NCBI RefSeq assembly: GCF_000270245.1
Contig: NC_015635.1
Coordinates: 434,001 to 498,000, forward strand
Length of the DNA stretch: 64,000 nucleotides
Source of the DNA: Microlunatus phosphovorus NM-1
GTDB taxonomy: Bacteria > Actinomycetota > Actinomycetes > Propionibacteriales > Propionibacteriaceae
Direction: 5' to 3'
Made by a program: the position numbers and the translations under genes. Below, one piece after another: positions 32,357 through 40,866 of the stretch; position 1 is the stretch's first letter; each line of letters begins with the position of its first letter. Below the pieces are notes generated by a model. That model had not been told where the DNA came from. It ran no database searches and saw only the letters and a program-made list of their open reading frames with translations.

Positions 32357-33475
32357 TTAGCTGGAACCGGAGATGGTGCGGGCGACGCGGCGTGCTTCGA
32401 TTCCGATCTCGCGGAGCAGCCCGGTCAGCTCGACGGTGATCCCGACGAAGTGCAACCCCGGCGCATGGGGGAGTGCCCGCCCGCCGCGTGCCCGTGGCAG
32501 ACCGTGTTCGTCCAAGACATCGAGGTGGCCGACCAGCGGTTCCAGTGCCGGCCGATATCCAGTGGCAGCGATGATCGTGTCGACCGCCACCGTGCTGCCG
32601 TCGGCCAGTCGGGCGCCGATATCGGTGAATCCCGCCATGGCGGGGACGATCCGGACGCCGCCGGAGCGGACGACATCGACGAATCCGGTGTCGAGGATCG
32701 GCACGGTCCGCGAGCGGACGAACTGGCTGTAGCTTGTGCCGCGCGGGGCGGGAAGCCCGTGGCCCGCTAGGTCCGGCACGGTGAGCCTGCGCGTCAGTCC
32801 CAGCAACGGGTTCAGCACCACCGTCGGCAGCTTGGCGGTGCTGATGCCGATCAGTTGACTGGGCACGCCGAACGACGCGCGCCGGACGATGGTGGGCGGC
32901 GTTCGCACCGACATGATCACCTCGTCAGCCACGCCGGCAAGATCGACGACCAGATCGGCGGCGGAATTGCCCGAACCGACCACCAGGACGCGCTGCCCGC
33001 GGTAGGGCGACGGCTCGCGATAGTCCGAGGTATGCATGACGGCTCCGGAGAACAGGTCGCGCTCCGGCCAGTCGGGAACCCACGGGGTGCGGCTGTAGCC
33101 GCTCGCGAACACGACCGCCGAAGCGTCGATCTCACCGGCGGAGGTCGTCACCCGCCAGCCCCGCGAGTCACGCCCGACCCCCGTCGCCGTGACGCCGAAC
33201 TCGGGGAACAGTTCGAACTCGGCTGCATAGGCCCGCAGGTAGGCGACCAGGTCGTCCCGTCGCACCCAGTCGCCGTACTGCTTCGGGATGGCCATGCCCG
33301 GCAAACCGGACAAGGACCGGACGGTGTGCAGGGTGAGGCTGTCGTAGCGAGTTCGCCAGGACTCGCCGATCTCCTGCCCGGCGTCGAGCAGCCGGAAGGG
33401 CAGTTCGTGCTTCCGAAGCTGAGCAGCCGTCGCCAGTCCCGCCGCACCGGCACCGATGATCACCGTCTGGGGCAT
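32357..33475 (-). CDS. FAD-dependent, NAD(P)H-binding monooxygenase
   Basis: The 372-aa protein begins MPQTVIIGAGAAGLATAAQL, a Rossmann FAD motif. It has a second nucleotide motif VLVVGSGNSAADLVVDLAG near residue 165, between which lies the flavin-monooxygenase linker with FASGYSRTPWVPDW. These are features of YczJ/CzcO-type flavin-containing monooxygenases and thioredoxin-reductase-like oxidoreductases. The final third has IIAATGYRPALEPLVGHLDV, the usual ATG-Y motif. It probably oxidises a small lipophilic substrate or metal-organic compound in the cytoplasm. Function is not further resolved. Confidence 0.85.
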   Translation of the reverse strand: MPQTVIIGAGAAGLATAAQLRKHELPFRLLDAGQEIGESWRTRYDSLTLHTVRSLSGLPGMAIPKQYGDWVRRDDLVAYLRAYAAEFELFPEFGVTATGVGRDSRGWRVTTSAGEIDASAVVFASGYSRTPWVPDWPERDLFSGAVMHTSDYREPSPYRGQRVLVVGSGNSAADLVVDLAGVADEVIMSVRTPPTIVRRASFGVPSQLIGISTAKLPTVVLNPLLGLTRRLTVPDLAGHGLPAPRGTSYSQFVRSRTVPILDTGFVDVVRSGGVRIVPAMAGFTDIGARLADGSTVAVDTIIAATGYRPALEPLVGHLDVLDEHGLPRARGGRALPHAPGLHFVGITVELTGLLREIGIEARRVARTISGSS

Positions 33476-33521
33476 GCTCGGACTGTAGCCGTGGCCGGCA
33501 ATCGAGTCCCGAGAAGGCCGC

Positions 33522-34625
33522 TCAGCGGGGCCAGCGTTGCTGGGCTGCCGGCAGCGCGGGGAAGGGTCGATGGGGAAGCGTCTGATACCAGTAGGCGGTC
33601 GTGGAGATATCGTCCACCCGCTCGAACAGGTCGTGATCCCAGGCGCCGATCTGTTGCACGGTCACCTTGAGCCGGCGCTGGAAGAAGATCGGATCGGGTA
33701 GGTGCCAGCGATAGAGGCCGTGCATGGGCGGCGTCGCGGTGGCGAACGGCGAGGCCTTGGTGGTGTCCCGCGCCGAGTAGAACGGATAGCCGCAGTACGG
33801 CGCGCTGAAGGTCAGCACCTGCGGCTCGGGGTCGGCGCGGAGCTCGTCCTGGAAAGCCCACGCGCCACCCGCGTAGTCCTCCAGCCCGGTGCTGCACAAC
33901 GTCGGCAGATCCTCGTCGTCATCGACGAAGAACTTGACCTCGCCCTCACCCCACCAGTAGCGCTGTAGCGCGGCTAGGGCGACGTAGCTGCCGACGTACG
34001 TTCCCGAGCCTTCGACGTCGTCCAGAATGACGTGGTCGACCCCGGGTGCCGTGGTCGCATTGGAGCGGCGCCACTGCGCGTGGAAGTAGCCGACATCATC
34101 GGCCAGCTCGTCCCCGGTGGTGTAGTCGATCTGGAAGAAGACATGCGGCAGATCGCCGGCATGCTGATTCTCCAGTGTGATCAGCGCTGAATGCCGGAAG
34201 GGCATCGGGAAGTAGCAGTTCATGCCGCCGGTGGGCGCGACCACGATCGGCGCTGAGGTGACCAGGGTCCGAGTGGCGAAGCCGTTGCAGAAGAAGTCGC
34301 CCAGCGGCACCTCGACCGAGGGCGAGTCGGATCCGTCCCAGTACGCCCGCAGCACCAGATCGCGGAGCACGAACGGCCCGGCCTCGGTCTTGTCGGCAAC
34401 GGTCAGCCAGATGTGCCGGATGACGCCCGGACCGTCGATCTGGGCCAATGTCAGGGTCTCCCCGGCAGGCAGCGGCAGGTACGCCGATCCTTTGCGGCCC
34501 GGTCCGAGATGGGAGGCGGCACGGGCCGCCGCACCGATCGCACCGGTGGGGTTCTCGGCATTGATCGATCGACTGCGGACGCCAGGCATCGGCTTGGGGA
34601 CACTCCAGGTGCTGAACACGACCAT
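33522..34625 (-). CDS. DUF2961 (GH172-like) protein
   Basis: The 367-aa protein contains DGPGVIRHIWLTVADKTE near residue 68, VEVPLGDFFCNGFATRT near 105, NCYFPMPFRHSALITLENQH near 130, and GLEDYAGGAWAFQ near 250. These are the conserved blocks of the DUF2961 family, now placed in glycoside hydrolase family 172, whose characterised members act on difructose dianhydride I and on arabinofuranosyl linkages. No signal peptide is evident from ATG 34625, so it would act in the cytoplasm. ATG 34625 is preferred to the upstream Met because conserved sequence starts near it. An 11-bp inverted repeat lies 42 bp upstream. Confidence 0.8.
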   Translation of the reverse strand: MVVFSTWSVPKPMPGVRSRSINAENPTGAIGAAARAASHLGPGRKGSAYLPLPAGETLTLAQIDGPGVIRHIWLTVADKTEAGPFVLRDLVLRAYWDGSDSPSVEVPLGDFFCNGFATRTLVTSAPIVVAPTGGMNCYFPMPFRHSALITLENQHAGDLPHVFFQIDYTTGDELADDVGYFHAQWRRSNATTAPGVDHVILDDVEGSGTYVGSYVALAALQRYWWGEGEVKFFVDDDEDLPTLCSTGLEDYAGGAWAFQDELRADPEPQVLTFSAPYCGYPFYSARDTTKASPFATATPPMHGLYRWHLPDPIFFQRRLKVTVQQIGAWDHDLFERVDDISTTAYWYQTLPHRPFPALPAAQQRWPR

Positions 34626-34666
34626 ATTCTGTCGCGAGCGGTCGTGAGATCGAGCGCGACTGCCGG

Positions 34667-34708
34667 TTGTGAAGGATGTGGTGCGTGGTCGCGCCAGATC
34701 CTTCACAA
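34667..34708. promoter_or_regulatory. 11-bp inverted repeat upstream of the DUF2961 gene
   Basis: TTGTGAAGGAT (34667-34677) and ATCCTTCACAA (34698-34708) are perfect inverted copies with a 20-bp centre, between the carbonic anhydrase stop and the DUF2961 start. Either an operator (centres 31 bp apart, about three helical turns) or a terminator without T-run. Confidence 0.45.
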
Positions 34709-34736
34709 GGAGCTCGCGCTCACCTGATCCCAGCGT

Positions 34737-35234
34737 CTATTTGATCCACTGAGTCAGCCGGCCGGTGTCGACGTCATAGAAGAAGCCGCCGATGGTGGCT
34801 TGGTCGGCGACCAGCGGGTTCTTGCGGAGCCGGTCCACATCGGTCTGCATGGTGCGGAGTTGGTCGGGGCAGGCGCCGAAGCGGATCTTGGAGGCATCGG
34901 CGCCGCTGGTGTCGCGGATCCGCTGGATGATCGCCGCGTCATCGCCGCTGGCCATCGCGCAGCGGCTGTGCTGGGTGACCATGATGCGACGTACACCCAG
35001 CAGTTGGACTGCCACGATGCACCCGGCGACGGTTGACCTGGCGACCCGGCCACCTGGGGTACGGATGATGTTGGCGTCACCGAAGGTCAATCCGAGAATC
35101 TCGTGGGTCAGGATGCGGGTGTCCATGCAGGTGATCATGAGTACGCCGGAGTGCGCAGCACTGTCGAGTCCTGGATGGTCGAAGGTCTCGGCGTAGGCCC
35201 GGTTGTTGGCTAGGAGGTCATCGAAGGCGCCCAT
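34737..35234 (-). CDS. Beta-class carbonic anhydrase
   Basis: The 165-aa protein has the zinc ligands of the beta class: Cys in MITCMDTRI with its dyad Asp-Arg, then His and Cys in TQHSRCAM. GDANIIRTPGGRV lies between them. It interconverts CO2 and bicarbonate in the cytoplasm. The frame extends upstream to 35420 but the added residues are Arg/Trp/Cys-rich and belong to a shadow frame; ATG 35234 gives the usual length of about 165 aa for the small Mycobacterium-type enzymes. Confidence 0.9.
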   Translation of the reverse strand: MGAFDDLLANNRAYAETFDHPGLDSAAHSGVLMITCMDTRILTHEILGLTFGDANIIRTPGGRVARSTVAGCIVAVQLLGVRRIMVTQHSRCAMASGDDAAIIQRIRDTSGADASKIRFGACPDQLRTMQTDVDRLRKNPLVADQATIGGFFYDVDTGRLTQWIK

Positions 35235-35283
35235 CGCGGCACGGTAGCGACAGCCCCGAACAGAATGGCCATCCCCGCATCGA

Positions 35284-35814
35284 TCAGGAGCGTTGCTCGT
35301 TGCGCCGGGCGTATGCGGCGGCGCTGCGGCTGGACAGCGCCAGCAGCACCAGGATGTCCAGCGCCACCGAGAACAGAGCGTTCTGGACCGAGATGTCCTG
35401 TCCTCGCGCCGACCAAGCAAAGAACGTGGTGCTGATGTCGAAGGTGGCGACCAGCATCACGAGGACCCGTGGCCAGTTGTAGCCCTTGAAGATCAACACC
35501 GCCAGCATCGCTTCGAACAGCAGCACAGCGGACCCTACGGCGACGACCAGGACCAGACCGGTGCGTCGATCGTCGGGCCCAGGGGTGAGCACCTCCACCG
35601 CGGAATCGACGGCTGCCAGCAGCCCGTCCCAGCCCGCCGCGATACCGGCGAGCACGATGACCCCGCCGAGAGTGCGCAACAGCACCAGGGCAGCGCCGGC
35701 GACGGTCGCGGCCGGCCGCGGCATCCGGGGGTCGTAGCCGGTCGGCTTGAGTAGGCCGGCAGCCGGCTCGAAGGCGGGTCGCTTCTCGGGCACCTTGCCT
35801 TGTGTCGCGGTCAT
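35284..35814 (-). CDS. Four-TM membrane protein of unknown function
   Basis: The 176-aa protein has about four hydrophobic segments: AALVLLRTLGGVIVLAGIAA, GLVLVVAVGSAVLLFEAMLA, VLVMLVATFDISTTFFAW and NALFSVALDILVLLALSS. Its first 38 residues are hydrophilic. ATG 35814 overlaps the stop of the LssY-like gene as ATGA, so the two are co-translated. I recognise no family; actinomycetes often have such proteins beside LssY-like genes. Function unknown. Confidence 0.75.
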   Translation of the reverse strand: MTATQGKVPEKRPAFEPAAGLLKPTGYDPRMPRPAATVAGAALVLLRTLGGVIVLAGIAAGWDGLLAAVDSAVEVLTPGPDDRRTGLVLVVAVGSAVLLFEAMLAVLIFKGYNWPRVLVMLVATFDISTTFFAWSARGQDISVQNALFSVALDILVLLALSSRSAAAYARRNEQRS

Positions 35815-36671
35815 CGCGGCGTCCCTTCCCGGACCGGTGCATCTTCTTCCCGGAGGGGGAGGGCGCGCACGTCGATGATCGGGAGATCGCCATCGGTGTG
35901 GATCGTGTCGCCGCCGCCGTTACGTGCGTGGTAGCCGCTGGAGAAGCCCTTGATGACATCGACCACCACCCGTGGATCGGCGTCCACCACGGTCTCCACG
36001 ATGTAGTCGCGCTCGATGTCGGTGTTCGCGTCGATGCGGTGCGTGACCTGGAAAGTGAACAGCGACAGGCCGACCGCAGTGTCGAAGGTGCCGGCGGCGA
36101 GCCAGTCGACGCGGTGACCGCCGGGTAGCAGCCAGCCCTCCGGGCACTCCCAGAACCGCACATGGTGACGCTGCGCCGGATTGCCGTCGACCTCCTGCTG
36201 GTACGCGAAGTCCTGCTGCCGCCCGAACAACAGCAACGGGCTCACCGGAGCTTCACGGTAGCTTTGCCGACGTACCGTCGAGGTGGCGATCCGCCAGGCC
36301 GAGGCCGCTGTGATCGGGTCGGCCTTGGTCCAGCCCGCCTGCTCCAGCGCCTGGGTGATCTGCTCGCCGGTGCCCATCAGGGCCAGATTGACCGGATCGC
36401 CCAGCAGGCCGTCACTGGTGCGGGCTCGTCCGATGAAATAGTCGGGGACGTAGATGGTGGTCAAGATGCTGTGCAATCGCGGTAGCACCAGGTAGGCCAG
36501 GAGACCCCAGAAGACCAGCGCGAACAGCAGGCCCCACCAGCCGAGGTCGAACGTCTCGGTCAGACTCAGGTACGCCAGCCAGATGGCGGCCAGACCCGCG
36601 AAGACGAAGAACAGCCAGTCCATCGCGATACCGATCGAGTATCGCCGACGTGACGCCCGAGCACTGCCCAC
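35811..36671 (-). CDS. LssY-C-terminal-like membrane protein
   Basis: The 286-aa protein has two N-terminal membrane segments (WLFFVFAGLAAIWLAYLSL and GLLFALVFWGLLAYLVL), then a soluble domain with NLALMGTGEQITQALEQAGW, RRQSYREAPVSPLLLFGRQQ and VTHRIDANTDIERDYIVETV. This matches the LssY C-terminal family, of unknown function, associated with phosphatase-like membrane proteins. GTG 36671 is given; ATG 36623 (MDWLFFVF), immediately before the first segment, is an equally good start. ATGA overlap links it to the downstream four-TM protein. Confidence 0.8.
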   Translation of the reverse strand: MGSARASRRRYSIGIAMDWLFFVFAGLAAIWLAYLSLTETFDLGWWGLLFALVFWGLLAYLVLPRLHSILTTIYVPDYFIGRARTSDGLLGDPVNLALMGTGEQITQALEQAGWTKADPITAASAWRIATSTVRRQSYREAPVSPLLLFGRQQDFAYQQEVDGNPAQRHHVRFWECPEGWLLPGGHRVDWLAAGTFDTAVGLSLFTFQVTHRIDANTDIERDYIVETVVDADPRVVVDVIKGFSSGYHARNGGGDTIHTDGDLPIIDVRALPLREEDAPVREGTPR

Positions 36672-36792
36672 AGTTCGCCCCTCTCACCGGCTGCGCCGGA
36701 CGCAGCACGTGTTCGCCGCCGTGGATTGGGTCCAAAGTCCCTGCGCCGAGGGGTGACTTCCATCCGGCCAGACCTGATGCTAGAGAGGAAGA

Positions 36793-38862
36793 GTGGCGAC
36801 CATCGATGGCTTCGGCGACCAGACTGTGTGGTTGGAGGCGATGGTCGATTTGGTGATCCCGGCGGACGACTTCCCGTCCGCTAGCAGGGCCGGTGCGCTC
36901 GCGTTCCTGGCGAGCTATCTGGGCGAACGCCCCGATCTCCGGTCGAGACTCGACCGGCTGATCAGCTCTTGCGCTACGACGGCGCTCGAAGTGGGGTCGG
37001 AGCTGTCCGCGGTGATCGTCGACAGCACGATCGTCGACAGTGAAGACTGGCGCTGGTTCGCCGAACTCGTCAGTGCGGGCTACTACAGCGACCCGGCCCA
37101 GGGCGGCAATGCCGATGCGGCTTCTTGGCGGATGGTCGACTGGTCGCCGGCTCCCGCCGGCGGCTGGCCTCAGGAGATCCCCGTGCCGGAGCCGCCGCCG
37201 CGTACGGTGCAGGTCGGGCAGTTGCGCGATCGCTATGACGCGATCGTCATCGGTTCGGGTCCCGGCGGCGGTGTGGCTGCCTGCCTGTTGGCCGGATCGG
37301 GCCGGCGCGTCCTGGTTGTCGAGGCCGGCGGCTGGCCGGCGACCGCCGAGCTTGCGATCGACCAGCTCCGCAACCCCCGTTCGGACTGGGGTCTGCTTCC
37401 GCTGACCGGACCAACGAACGGTGCCGACCTGCGGGTTCTCGAGGTTGGGCCTGACCAGCGCCGGCTGCGGTCGTACGAGCCGGGTTGGAACAACAATGCC
37501 GTCACTGCGGGCGGCGGCTCCCGGGTCTACGGTGCTCAGGCGTGGCGTTTCGAGCCTCGCGACTTTGCTATGGCCAGCATCTATGGGGTGCCCGACGGCT
37601 CCGCACTGGCGGATTGGCCGATCAGCTACGACGACCTGGAGCCGTACTACAGCCAGGCCGAGCAGGAGCTGGGGGTCTCCGGGTCTCGCTTGGGGGAGCG
37701 GTTTCGCCGGAGCCACTTTCCGATGCCGCCGGTCCGCAGCGGGCCTCGACACGAGTTGCTGCGGGCGGCGGCCGAGAAGCTGGGCTGGACCACCGTACGG
37801 GTTCCGCTGCTGGTGAACTCGCGGGAGCGGGATGGCCGTGCGGGCTGCCCAGGTTGCCGGATGTGCGTCGGATTCGCCTGTCCCGTCGACGCCAAGGCCG
37901 GATCGCAAAACACGGTCTTGCGACGGGCGTTCGCGACCGGGCGAGCCGAGATCCTGCTCGACACCCGAGCCGAGCGACTGGTGGTCGACTATCGCGGTCG
38001 GGTGTCGGAGGTGGCGCTGGTCGGCCGGCTGGCTGACGGTCGCGTCTGGCGGCGCAGCGTCGCCGCCAAGGAGTTCGTTGTTGCCGGTGGCGCGATCGAG
38101 TCCGCCCGATTGCTCCTGAACAGCGCTCATGACGGCGAGCCTGCTGGCATCGGGAACGGCGCCGATCAGGTCGGCCGCCATCTTCAGGGCCATGTGTACG
38201 GCGGAGCGGTCGGCATCTTCGACGACGAGGTGGAAGATCTCGTCGGACCAGGACCCAGCCTCGCCACCCACGACTTCCGGCATCAGATGCCCGGGATCGT
38301 GGGCGGCGGCATCCTGGTCGACGAGTTCGTGCCACTGCCGGCCAACGTCTACCGGATGCTGACCGAGGCGGGCCTGATCCCTCGCTGGGGACTGGCGAGC
38401 AAGCAGGGCATGCGTCGGCTGCTGCGTCGCGTCCTCCGGGTGATGGGACCCATTCAGGAAGTAACGAGCGCCGAATCGCGCGTTCGCGTCGATCCGCACA
38501 CGTACGACGCCTTGGGTGTTCCGGTGGCCCGGTTGAGCGGGACCGTGCACGCCAACGACTTGGCCGCTCAGTCCGTGATCGCGGCGAAGGCGTACGAGTG
38601 GCTGGTCACCGCCGGTGCTACCAGGACCGCGCTGTTGGAGGGTGCTGCACCGGGGCCGAGCGCCGGGCAGCACCAGGCAGGCACCTGCCGAATGGGAGAC
38701 GACCCACGCCGATCGGTCGTCGACCCGTGGTGCCGCGTATGGGGCCACGACAACCTCTGGGTCACCGATGCCTCCGTGCATGTGACCAACGGCGCGGCCA
38801 ACCCCGTCCTCACTGTCTTCGCCAACTCCTACCGCGCCATGAGCAGACTGGCCGGGACCTGA
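36793..38862 (+). CDS. GMC oxidoreductase with fused gluconate-dehydrogenase-type small subunit
   Basis: The 689-aa protein has an N-terminal part (about 1-135: MVDLVIPADDFPSASRAGAL, WRWFAELVSAGYYSDPAQGG) resembling gluconate 2-dehydrogenase subunit 3. A GMC flavoprotein follows: Rossmann motif DAIVIGSGPGGGVAACLLAG near 151, AGGGSRVYGAQAWRF near 237, a Cys-rich GCPGCRMCVGFACPVDAKAG near 350, and the C-terminal signature TDASVHVTNGAANPVLTV with catalytic His. GMC enzymes oxidise alcohols, sugars or sterols. In most bacteria the subunit-3 domain is a separate gene, so this is a natural fusion. GAGAGGAAGA precedes GTG 36793. No signal peptide. Confidence 0.88.
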   Translation: MATIDGFGDQTVWLEAMVDLVIPADDFPSASRAGALAFLASYLGERPDLRSRLDRLISSCATTALEVGSELSAVIVDSTIVDSEDWRWFAELVSAGYYSDPAQGGNADAASWRMVDWSPAPAGGWPQEIPVPEPPPRTVQVGQLRDRYDAIVIGSGPGGGVAACLLAGSGRRVLVVEAGGWPATAELAIDQLRNPRSDWGLLPLTGPTNGADLRVLEVGPDQRRLRSYEPGWNNNAVTAGGGSRVYGAQAWRFEPRDFAMASIYGVPDGSALADWPISYDDLEPYYSQAEQELGVSGSRLGERFRRSHFPMPPVRSGPRHELLRAAAEKLGWTTVRVPLLVNSRERDGRAGCPGCRMCVGFACPVDAKAGSQNTVLRRAFATGRAEILLDTRAERLVVDYRGRVSEVALVGRLADGRVWRRSVAAKEFVVAGGAIESARLLLNSAHDGEPAGIGNGADQVGRHLQGHVYGGAVGIFDDEVEDLVGPGPSLATHDFRHQMPGIVGGGILVDEFVPLPANVYRMLTEAGLIPRWGLASKQGMRRLLRRVLRVMGPIQEVTSAESRVRVDPHTYDALGVPVARLSGTVHANDLAAQSVIAAKAYEWLVTAGATRTALLEGAAPGPSAGQHQAGTCRMGDDPRRSVVDPWCRVWGHDNLWVTDASVHVTNGAANPVLTVFANSYRAMSRLAGT

Positions 38863-39014
38863 GCTGCGGCGCCGGCGCCAGTCTGCCTCGCCCGAGTGCG
38901 GCATGGCACGCCACCCCGTGCGGCTTGGCCGCCGCCGGAACCATCCAGGTGTGCCTGTAGCCGCCGCAGCGGAGGGTGCTGTGGCGGCTGGCATGTTTGG
39001 CTGCGTGTCCGTGT

Positions 39015-40547
39015 TCATGGCGCCTCGGTGGTTCGAGGCGCACGTTCGGGGCGCGGCCCGCCTGACGAGCTCGGCGGGTCCGACGGTCCTGGTGGTCCCA
39101 GTGGATCTGGGGGTTCTGGCAGATCCGGTGGGTCGGGCTCATCCGCGCCGTCGAGATCGAGGGTGTCTTGGGGATGCCAGTTGTTGATGGTGATCCGGTG
39201 GTTCAGGATCGGCCTTTGTAGCGGGTCGATCCATGTGGGTGGGATCCACTCGGGGAGTCCGTCGGCGTTGATCCGGCATTGCCAGCCGTGTTTGGCGAAC
39301 TGGTGATGATGAAAGCTGCACACCAGGGTGAGGTTTCCGATGTTGGTGTTGCCGCCGTCCTGCCAAGCGACAATATGGTGTCGTTCACACCATTGGGGTT
39401 GCACGTCGCACCCGGGGAACGAACAGCCGAGGTCGCGGGCGTACAACGCCAGCGTTTGGGCGTAGGAGGCGATCCGTCGGTCGCGGTACAGATCGAGGAC
39501 CGCCCCTTTCGGCGCTTTCACACACCACGCGATCTCGGCCTGATCCGCCAGGTCCCGCGCTGTCCGCGCCGACACCGGCGTGCCATCCGCGTAGGTGCCC
39601 ATGCCGAACTCGCGGCAGAACTCTTCCCAGCTGATGTTGATCAACACCGTCGCCGGTGTGCCACCGGACGCCGGGACGTCCTGGCCGCGGAGTAACGCGT
39701 CGAGCAGGGTTTCGAAGGCGTCATGTTTGCGTTGGGCCGGGGACCGCTCGTCTTCCAGCAGGTGCTTCTTGCCGGGTGTGCCGTCCTCGTTGTCGGGTTG
39801 CACGGTGTTTGACTGTGGTTTGGTCAACGGGCTGAGGAGGTTGGCGAGTTTCTGTCCGGCGGTACCGGTGAGGACGAATTCGCCGGCCCAGCACCCGTCA
39901 CCGCGTCGCCGCAACCGGAGATACCGTCGGTCTTGTTGTGCCTTCTCATCACACGGCAGGATCCCGTCGGGGTCGATCGCCTCCGCCAACCGAGCCGCGA
40001 ACACGGTGAGTTCCTGGTACCCGAGCTTGCCGGCTTGTTCGACCAGCAGTTCTTCGCCCATGGCGATCCGCTCCGGGTCGCAGTGGGAGACTTTCCGTAA
40101 CGTCTGATCGATCAGGCTGACCTGTTCCGGTGTCACCGTGCCGTCGCGTTGCGCCGCCGCCAGGTGTTCCCGGATCGGCGGCAGTGGTTCCCCGACCATC
40201 GAGGTCCGCTCGGCCAGATGCTCCGCGGCGCGAACCCGTCGTATCGCTTCACCGGCGGAGATCCGCAAGCCGTTCTTCAACACCCCGATCATGGTGCGTT
40301 CGGACAGGACGCCGGGGTGGCCTTGATCGACGCCGTGTTGGATCAGGGCCCGGTCGATCACGGGCATCGTGTTGCGCAGGTTTTCCCACTGTTGCAGGGT
40401 CTCGACCAGGCCGAACGCGCCGAGGTCGGTGTGGGCGCCGTCGTCGATCAGTTTGACCAGGTGTTCGAGTGAGGTGCGGACGGTATCGACCGCGGCATGC
40501 ACGGGATGACCGTCCACGCGCTCCTCGCTGGTCGAATACATGTTCAT
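39015..40547 (-). CDS. DUF222/HNH endonuclease (13E12 repeat family)
   Basis: The 510-aa protein carries the DUF222 domain (about 20-330: NLRNTMPVIDRALIQHGVDQ, then YLRLRRRGDGCWAGEFVLTG) and an HNH nuclease near 400: CSFPGCDVQPQWCERHHIVA followed by NTNIGNLTLVCSFHHHQ. The C-terminal 45 residues are a Pro/Asp-rich tail (DEPDPPDLPEPPDPL). Such proteins occur in many copies in actinomycete genomes and may behave as mobile or recombination-prone genes. All HNH metal and catalytic residues appear intact. No partner endonuclease or methylase is adjacent. Confidence 0.92.
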   Translation of the reverse strand: MNMYSTSEERVDGHPVHAAVDTVRTSLEHLVKLIDDGAHTDLGAFGLVETLQQWENLRNTMPVIDRALIQHGVDQGHPGVLSERTMIGVLKNGLRISAGEAIRRVRAAEHLAERTSMVGEPLPPIREHLAAAQRDGTVTPEQVSLIDQTLRKVSHCDPERIAMGEELLVEQAGKLGYQELTVFAARLAEAIDPDGILPCDEKAQQDRRYLRLRRRGDGCWAGEFVLTGTAGQKLANLLSPLTKPQSNTVQPDNEDGTPGKKHLLEDERSPAQRKHDAFETLLDALLRGQDVPASGGTPATVLINISWEEFCREFGMGTYADGTPVSARTARDLADQAEIAWCVKAPKGAVLDLYRDRRIASYAQTLALYARDLGCSFPGCDVQPQWCERHHIVAWQDGGNTNIGNLTLVCSFHHHQFAKHGWQCRINADGLPEWIPPTWIDPLQRPILNHRITINNWHPQDTLDLDGADEPDPPDLPEPPDPLGPPGPSDPPSSSGGPRPERAPRTTEAP

Positions 40548-40866
40548 ATTCTAATCGTGTACCTGTTCGATCACAAGCCTTTGGGTCGGGTTTATCGAGA
40601 AGGAGCAGTTGCAGGTCAATTCGCCCGATTGGCCTGCAATTGCGCCTTCTCGGGGACCGCTTCTCCTTCTCGGCGAACCAGGGAGGCGTGGATAGGGAGT
40701 CGCTGATTCTTCAACCTGGTAAGGGAGATGCGGATGTGACGAATGGGGTTCCAGCGTCCGACCCATTCACGAAGTTGCTCGATCTTGTAGGTGTTGCTCT
40801 ATCTGCAGATCGAGCAGAACCGACAATCCCGAGCAACATCGACGAACCCGAGCAACACCAAACCAG
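40548..40866. other. 319-bp gap with a 57-bp repeat
   Basis: No gene is supported. It holds the palindromic element at 40596-40652, an extra CTCCTTCTCG end at 40663-40672 that looks like a truncated copy, and two direct copies of CCCGAGCAACA near 40832 and 40849. The T/A-rich sequence just before 40547 may carry the HNH promoter. Confidence 0.4.
40596..40652. repeat. 57-bp palindromic element, copy B
   Basis: Ends CGAGAAGGAG and CGCCTTCTCG. The outer 20 bp of each arm pair at 18 of 20 positions (inner GTTGCAGG with CCTGCAAT). It shares with copy C the segments CAGTTnCAGGT and TGnAATTG. Same length as 6786-6842 and 56815-56871. Confidence 0.65.

Noticed and set aside
36412-39018. 868-aa open frame on the minus strand
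   Set aside because: It overlays the GMC oxidoreductase gene throughout, whose motifs are clear; the frame is a high-GC shadow.
40832-40860. CCCGAGCAACA direct copies as a CRISPR start
   Set aside because: Only two short copies 17 bp apart, with no spacer-repeat array or cas genes.
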